Shown here: one piece after another, positions 59,718 through 64,000 of the stretch
Layout: each line of letters opens with the position of its first letter
Numbering within the stretch: position 1 is the first letter of the stretch
Notes under the pieces: generated by a model
Told to the model about the DNA's origin: nothing
Database searches by the model: none
Seen by the model: the letters and a program-made list of their open reading frames with translations, nothing else
Program-made: the position numbers and the translations under genes
Origin: Pedobacter yulinensis
GTDB lineage: Bacteria > Bacteroidota > Bacteroidia > Sphingobacteriales > Sphingobacteriaceae
Length of the DNA: 64,000 nt
Direction: 5' to 3'
Assembly (NCBI RefSeq): GCF_003029735.1
Contig: NZ_KZ686269.1
Span: 930,001 to 994,000 of the forward strand

Positions 59718-60782
59718 TTAAATGGATGGTGAGTTGATAAGCCGCAGCCAGTCGGCCATGACCTTTTTATCTTCGAAATGCTGCTCGACGAAGGCCCTGC
59801 CCTGCTGTCCTTTGCGAATACGCTCGCCTGCGCTCAGCTGCATCATCATTTCCATGCGTGCAGCCAGTTGCCGTTCGTTGCCGGCAGCGCTCAGAAACCC
59901 GCAGGCGGCCGGCTGGACCAATTCGCGGATCCCTGCAATGTCGGTGGCAACGATCGGACAGCCGTGCGCCATGGCTTCGAGGATGGCATTCGGCATTCCT
60001 TCAGAAATTGAAGAAAGCACGAAAGCATCTGCCCCCTTCAGGGCGGAAACGGCCTCCTGCTGAAACCCGAGTAATTCTACATGCGCATCAATACCCAGTT
60101 CTGCAATCATCTGCCTGGGCCAGGAAGATTTATCCAGGTCACCTACGATACAGACCCGGAAGGAACGGTGTTTAAGCAAAGAAATAGCCTTAAACAGTGT
60201 CTTGTAATCCTTGTTCCAGCGCAGGTGCGCAATGCAGACCCAGCGAAATACCTGCCCCCTGGGCCGCTCACATTGCGCTGGAACCGATATTCCGTTATGA
60301 ATAACGACGCCGTTATGCCTTGCCAGGCCCCGGCTTTCGAAACAGAGTTTCGAGGCCTGTGAATTATAAACAACCACATCATCAAGCATCGCGGTCAGCC
60401 GGAACAGCAGTTTCCATTTGGTTTGAATGGTCGATATACGGATGCTCGAGATCAGCCGGAACGAGAATCGCATTTTCAGGACCCTGGCGAAGAGGATCGC
60501 GATGAACATAAAGGCCAGCACCACATCAGGTTTAAATGCGGCACAGATGCCCAGCAGTTTCCGAGTGTTTACCAGACCATTGTACTTCCACTCCTGCAAA
60601 TAAGTGATCTGCAGATCAGGAGGCAGTGAAAACCCTTCAAATTCATTAATTGGTTTTAAGGAAACGATGTGCACACGATATCCTGCCGAAACCAGGTAGA
60701 TGGCCAGCTTCAGCAACTGTGTTTCTGCCCCGCCCTTGCTCATTGAAGGCGTAAGGAACAGGATCTTTTTAATCCGGGCCAT
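59718..60782 (-). CDS. Glycosyltransferase family 4 protein
   Basis: A 354-residue GT-B enzyme. It has KGGAETQLLKLAIYLVSAGY at the N-terminus, IHNGISVPAQ, FRWVCIAHLRWNKDYKTLFKAI, and SSISEGMPNAILEAMAHGCPIVATD (EX7E). It probably adds one residue of the repeat unit. It sits ten bases upstream of asnB-like and three bases after the ATP-grasp gene. Confidence 0.93.
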   Translation of the reverse strand: MARIKKILFLTPSMSKGGAETQLLKLAIYLVSAGYRVHIVSLKPINEFEGFSLPPDLQITYLQEWKYNGLVNTRKLLGICAAFKPDVVLAFMFIAILFARVLKMRFSFRLISSIRISTIQTKWKLLFRLTAMLDDVVVYNSQASKLCFESRGLARHNGVVIHNGISVPAQCERPRGQVFRWVCIAHLRWNKDYKTLFKAISLLKHRSFRVCIVGDLDKSSWPRQMIAELGIDAHVELLGFQQEAVSALKGADAFVLSSISEGMPNAILEAMAHGCPIVATDIAGIRELVQPAACGFLSAAGNERQLAARMEMMMQLSAGERIRKGQQGRAFVEQHFEDKKVMADWLRLINSPSI

Positions 60783-60785
60783 GAG

Positions 60786-61853
60786 TTAATTGGCTAAGGC
60801 CGGCTGAGAAACTCCTGAAGGGTCGAGATATGCGGCCACCTGTTTGTGTTTGATCGCGAAGATCAGCCTGACATACCCCACATCCCAGGATCTTCTGAGC
60901 TGCAAACCGGTTTTATAATTGGAATAGGGTGTATTTCCTGCGGCCATACGGGGATTGGGCTGGTAAAACGGGCTCACTTCCAGGTATAGCGGCGGCGTAT
61001 CCAGGTCGTCGTTCTGCCAGGTGATATCGAACGCACCTGTAGTGAGGCCTAATGTGGCAAAGGTTTCCTGGATATGCGAACGCCAATGCTCGGGGAAGCT
61101 GTCAAAGTCCACTTTGCTGCCCTTGCTTGTTGCCGTTGGCCGCCATTCGGGCGCGAGATTAATGCGCCAGTAATGTGCAACGATTTCCTTTCCAACCAGG
61201 ATGACACGCAGGTCACGGCGCATGTTAATCAGTTCCTGAACGATAATTCGTTTGTTGTATTTCTGGAATTCAGGGTCCCGGATCAATTGCTCCAGCTCTT
61301 GCCTGGAACCGATTTTATATAAGCCCTTAGAGGCACACGAATGTTCGCTTTTGATCAGAAACGGGAATCTGGGATGCATATGCAGGAGTGTTGCCGGATC
61401 CTCGCAAATGCTGGATTCGGGCTCATTGACACCCAACTGTTTGAAAGCCCGGTGCATATGTGCTTTATTTTCCCAGAACAGCACTTCGCGGCTGGCCGGG
61501 TATACCTGGTTTCCCTGCTGCTCGAGCTGCATGGCGACATGTTGCAATACGCTTGTATGGTCGGCAAAACCATAAACATTATAGGTCCCGCTAAGGGTAA
61601 AAAAAATCTTTTTGTTATGAAACCGTCCAATCTGAAGTCCGGTAACCACCCTGAAGCGTTCGCCCTTACGGACCAGAGAGGCGAGCGTAGCCATGTCCCA
61701 CACAAAAGCGTCCGTACCAAAATAACGCAGAGAGAGTTTTGGAATCCACAACAGAATGCTTGCCTTCCGGCTATAACACCGAAATAGCCAGGGCCACCGG
61801 ATCAGCGTGATTATGGCCGCCAGCCGGCGAAACCTTTTCAGAATTTTTTTCAT
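60786..61853 (-). CDS. ATP-grasp ligase-like protein
   Basis: A 355-residue protein with an ATP-grasp domain: FPFLIKSEHSCASKGLYKI (ATP-binding lysine and Gly-rich loop), RIIVQELINMRRDLRVILVGKEIVAHYWRI, and a C-terminal GAFDITWQNDDL...LYLEVSPFYQPNP with the acidic Mg ligands. Such enzymes form amide or thioester bonds through acyl phosphates; RimK-like relatives add amino acids. The N-terminal 60 residues are basic with a short hydrophobic stretch. It overlaps the HAD gene by four bases (ATGA). The substrate is not known. Confidence 0.8.
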   Translation of the reverse strand: MKKILKRFRRLAAIITLIRWPWLFRCYSRKASILLWIPKLSLRYFGTDAFVWDMATLASLVRKGERFRVVTGLQIGRFHNKKIFFTLSGTYNVYGFADHTSVLQHVAMQLEQQGNQVYPASREVLFWENKAHMHRAFKQLGVNEPESSICEDPATLLHMHPRFPFLIKSEHSCASKGLYKIGSRQELEQLIRDPEFQKYNKRIIVQELINMRRDLRVILVGKEIVAHYWRINLAPEWRPTATSKGSKVDFDSFPEHWRSHIQETFATLGLTTGAFDITWQNDDLDTPPLYLEVSPFYQPNPRMAAGNTPYSNYKTGLQLRRSWDVGYVRLIFAIKHKQVAAYLDPSGVSQPALAN

Positions 61854-62404
61854 GTGCGGGCAATTGAATCATTGATTGCTTCGATCTCGGCAAGGCCGAA
61901 ATACCGGATAGGCATGTTTCTGACCCTGCGGATCGTTTCTTCATAAAACCGGACTTCACCTGCCTCATGGTTGTAGCTCAGATCGTCGATATACACGACG
62001 TTCAATCCTTTTGCGATCAGGAGGTCGATAAAACCGATCTTCTCGCTCACGCGATAAACCAGGATCAGCTGATCGAAAGGTACGCCGCAGGCCCTGAGCC
62101 AGCGCATGGTCGAAAAGTAACAATGGTAACTGCGGGCAGAGACAAAAACGACGAGATGGCCTGCGGCAGCCTGTTCGACAACAAGCTGGCGCATTCCCCT
62201 GAATATTGAGAGGGTTTCATAACGACTTGCTTCGGTTCGTATATAGCCGTCGCACAGGGAGGGCCAGGTATGGGCAAGCGTGTTATCGATGTCTACCACA
62301 TAAACCGTACGGCTGCCAGGCCGGGAGCGGGCGAGCACGCCGAGTCTCAGTATAAAAAATCGTCTGACCGACTCAATGATCAGCTCTTTAATCCACTTGC
62401 TCAT
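61850..62404 (-). CDS. HAD superfamily hydrolase
   Basis: A 184-residue HAD protein: motif I VYVVDIDNTLAHTW (nucleophile Asp and acid Asp), motif II HLVVFVSARS, motif III Lys in VSEKIGFIDLL, and motif IV NVVYIDDLSYNH. The family is mostly phosphatases. ATG 62404 is preferred because the upstream part of the frame overlaps the aminotransferase-like gene; the chosen ATG overlaps its end by 17 bases. It overlaps the ATP-grasp gene by four bases at the other end. Confidence 0.85.
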   Translation of the reverse strand: MSKWIKELIIESVRRFFILRLGVLARSRPGSRTVYVVDIDNTLAHTWPSLCDGYIRTEASRYETLSIFRGMRQLVVEQAAAGHLVVFVSARSYHCYFSTMRWLRACGVPFDQLILVYRVSEKIGFIDLLIAKGLNVVYIDDLSYNHEAGEVRFYEETIRRVRNMPIRYFGLAEIEAINDSIART

Positions 62405-63593
62405 TCTCGAGTTCTTTGACCAGGCTGAAGTCCAGGCAGGCTGAAATGCTTTGCAGAATGTAGTCGTTTTCAATGCTGGAGCGAGAGGCAAGTCTGATAA
62501 ACTGCCCCTCCAACCCTATTTTGTCGTCACAAACCCGGACGTATATACCATAAGTGATCAGCAGCTTGGCTACGAAATCAGCCGAACGAATGCCGGCCGG
62601 CAATTCGATCAGGACAAAATTGGCCATGCTCGGATAGACCTTGATGCCCTCGACCTGTTTGAGCCGGCTGATAAATTGCAGGTTTTCAAGAATGTATTTG
62701 ATCCTGACCTCTTCATAGCGGCGCGCAAAATCTTCCCGCGCATACAGCCTGAAAAAATATTCGGCCAGGCCGTTTGAATTCCACAGGTAACCATTGGCGA
62801 GCAGTGTTTCTACCCGGTCTGGCGACATAATCCCGTACCCGGCGCGGATTCCTGCTACGCCGAAGTCTTTAGACATGCTTTTTACCACGACAAGATTCGG
62901 ATAACGGCTTGCCAGGTGACTGAGCGACATCAATCCATAACTTTCGTCTTCATAGGCAAAGTGGATAAAGCTTTCATCTACGATCACCTGTTCTACAAAA
63001 GGCAATTCTTCCAGGATGCGCTGAATGGCCGACACCTTCGTATAAGCTCCGTTCGGATTGTTCGGATTGATGAGGACAATCGTGTCTGGCTGGTGCGATT
63101 TGACCATCGAGATATATTCATCCACGTCCAGTTCATAATGATCCTCTTTTTTAAGCAGGTTAAAAACAACCTCCACCCCGGGCTTTACGTACTCATAATA
63201 GCTGGAAAATGTGGGGATGTTGATGATGACCTTGCGCCTGGCAAAGTTATGAATGACCGCCTGTATGATTTCAATGGCCCCATTCCCAATAAATATGCGG
63301 CGGCGGTCTACCCGGAGAAAATCGGCCAGCGTCTCTGCAATGACCCGGTTTTGCGAAGGATAGCATTCCATCAGGTCGCGCATGCGGCCAGTCTCCAGGA
63401 TCTCACGGTTAAAATATTCTATAAAAAGTTCCGTGGCGTAGGGGTTTGACAGGAAGCAGGCATCGACTTTTATATCGACGTCTGCCAGCTTCTGCCGGAG
63501 GGTAAAAATACTCGGCGAGTGCGAACCCGCCTGTCTTTTCAGTCTTTCCAATTGGAGGACAATCTGGCGCTCAGCCGGTGTAAAATTGATCAT
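62388..63593 (-). CDS. Histidinol-phosphate aminotransferase-like PLP enzyme
   Basis: A 401-residue fold-type I aminotransferase. It has LSNPYATELFIEYFNR, IFIGNGAIEIIQAVI, INPNNPNGAY (residues 175-184), DESFIHF (Asp206) and Lys242 in VVKSMSKDFGVAGIRAGYG. The family includes histidinol-phosphate aminotransferase and threonine-phosphate decarboxylase (CobD). Within a polysaccharide locus it more likely supplies an amine than makes histidine. It follows a GT4 gene by a four-base overlap. Confidence 0.88.
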   Translation of the reverse strand: MINFTPAERQIVLQLERLKRQAGSHSPSIFTLRQKLADVDIKVDACFLSNPYATELFIEYFNREILETGRMRDLMECYPSQNRVIAETLADFLRVDRRRIFIGNGAIEIIQAVIHNFARRKVIINIPTFSSYYEYVKPGVEVVFNLLKKEDHYELDVDEYISMVKSHQPDTIVLINPNNPNGAYTKVSAIQRILEELPFVEQVIVDESFIHFAYEDESYGLMSLSHLASRYPNLVVVKSMSKDFGVAGIRAGYGIMSPDRVETLLANGYLWNSNGLAEYFFRLYAREDFARRYEEVRIKYILENLQFISRLKQVEGIKVYPSMANFVLIELPAGIRSADFVAKLLITYGIYVRVCDDKIGLEGQFIRLASRSSIENDYILQSISACLDFSLVKELENEQVD

Positions 63594-64000
63594 ATGCTGT
63601 TTTCTGGTTGGATTGTTTGTTGCACCTGGCCCGGTTCTGGCGAAGCAAGTGTTTGATAAAGCGCCTTGTGTTTTTGGGCGGCAATAGAAATGTGGTATTT
63701 GGTGGCAAATGTTGCCCTGGCACGAGCGCTCAGTTGTTCAGTATCTTTCGAATAGACAGCAGTCTTGAGCGCCTGATAATACGCGTGCTCGTCCAGGCCG
63801 TCGCTGAGAAATCCGTTAAAGCCATGGTCAATGACATCGCCCATGCCGCCGGCGGGGGTGCAAACGGGAATGCATCCGGCAGACATGGCCTCGAGGAGGG
63901 AAATAGGCATGCCCTCAAAAAGACTGGGCAGGCAGAAGATGTCGGCAACAGCCAGGTAGTCGGCTACATCAGAGCGGCCGCCGAGAAACTCGATGTGCAC
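63590..64000 (-). CDS. Glycosyltransferase family 4 protein, N-terminus beyond window
   Basis: C-terminal 136 residues of a GT4 enzyme: IEFLGGRSDVADYLAVADIFCLPSLFEGMPISLLEAMSAGCIPV (with the EX7E-type motif), then GDVIDHGFNGFLSDGLDEHAYY. The first codon shown (GTG) is internal to the gene, which continues past the edge. It overlaps the aminotransferase-like gene by four bases, so the operon continues to the right. Confidence 0.92.
   Translation of the reverse strand: MHIEFLGGRSDVADYLAVADIFCLPSLFEGMPISLLEAMSAGCIPVCTPAGGMGDVIDHGFNGFLSDGLDEHAYYQALKTAVYSKDTEQLSARARATFATKYHISIAAQKHKALYQTLASPEPGQVQQTIQPENSI

Noticed and set aside
1..64000. CRISPR arrays, insertion sequences, prophage or restriction genes
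   Set aside because: No regularly spaced repeats, transposase, integrase or phage structural genes were found in any frame read; DUF4268 alone is not evidence for restriction.

Overview
The window looks like the chromosome of a Bacteroidota bacterium, most likely from the Sphingobacteriales/Chitinophagales side. The evidence is: a SusC/Oar-type TonB receptor and an OMP_b-brl_3-type barrel with carboxypeptidase-like N-terminal domains; an S46 dipeptidyl peptidase; DUF3857 proteins; a BlaI/M56/outer-membrane-barrel triad; futalosine-pathway menaquinone genes; and Bacteroidota-type -7 promoter elements (TAnnTTTG) in front of several genes. Genus cannot be fixed from the sequence alone.

Layout. 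1-8080: housekeeping and accessory genes, namely a truncated 3-methyladenine glycosylase coupled to a free-methionine sulfoxide reductase, a DPP11-like S46 peptidase with a CrtA-like gene, a TetA-like exporter, and a PhoH/DUF4268/DUF2784 operon. 8578-14819: an FUSC membrane protein, Ohr, a Gfo/Idh oxidoreductase coupled to ApbE, and a DnaQ-like exonuclease. 14973-18862: two tandem DUF3857/transglutaminase-fold proteins, one with and one without catalytic residues. 18851-25373 (minus strand): mqnE, a histidine phosphatase, mqnA, mutS, an NlpC/P60 lipoprotein, a thioredoxin-like protein and an unlisted 50-residue membrane protein. 25671-34751: a lipocalin-like lipoprotein, a trans-sulfuration enzyme, prolyl oligopeptidase, a large TonB receptor and lipoamide dehydrogenase. 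34865-38905: small metabolic and regulatory genes, including an ArsR/AHSA1 pair with a long dyad over its promoter. 39149-43734: an outer-membrane barrel, an M56 sensor and a BlaI repressor, with a perfect 18-bp inverted repeat at the promoter. 43848-44902: a decayed AraC regulator, an array of hairpins carrying copies of the tRNA tail, and tRNA-Pro. 45086-49087: a ThuA-like protein and three regulators, two of them paralogues flanking a PAS-AraC-PAS protein.

49114-64000 (minus strand, running off the right edge) is an exopolysaccharide or glycoconjugate locus. It encodes three GT4 glycosyltransferases (one partial), a membrane nucleotide-sugar 4,6-dehydratase, a UDP-glucuronate 4-epimerase-like enzyme, a DegT-like PLP protein, GNAT and FemAB-like acyl/aminoacyl transferases, an AsnB-type amidotransferase, and a coupled trio of ATP-grasp ligase, HAD hydrolase and histidinol-phosphate-aminotransferase-like enzyme. 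It also carries a PL1 pectate-lyase-like lipoprotein. The combination suggests a uronic-acid-containing polymer with amino-sugar and amide/aminoacyl decorations, plus its own lyase. No Wzx, Wzy, Wzc or initiating transferase is visible here; they may lie beyond position 64000.

The least ordinary items are the amide-decoration module of the polysaccharide locus, the regulator cluster beside it, the two operator-like dyads, and the palindrome array next to tRNA-Pro. Functions are assigned from sequence motifs only; no database search was possible.
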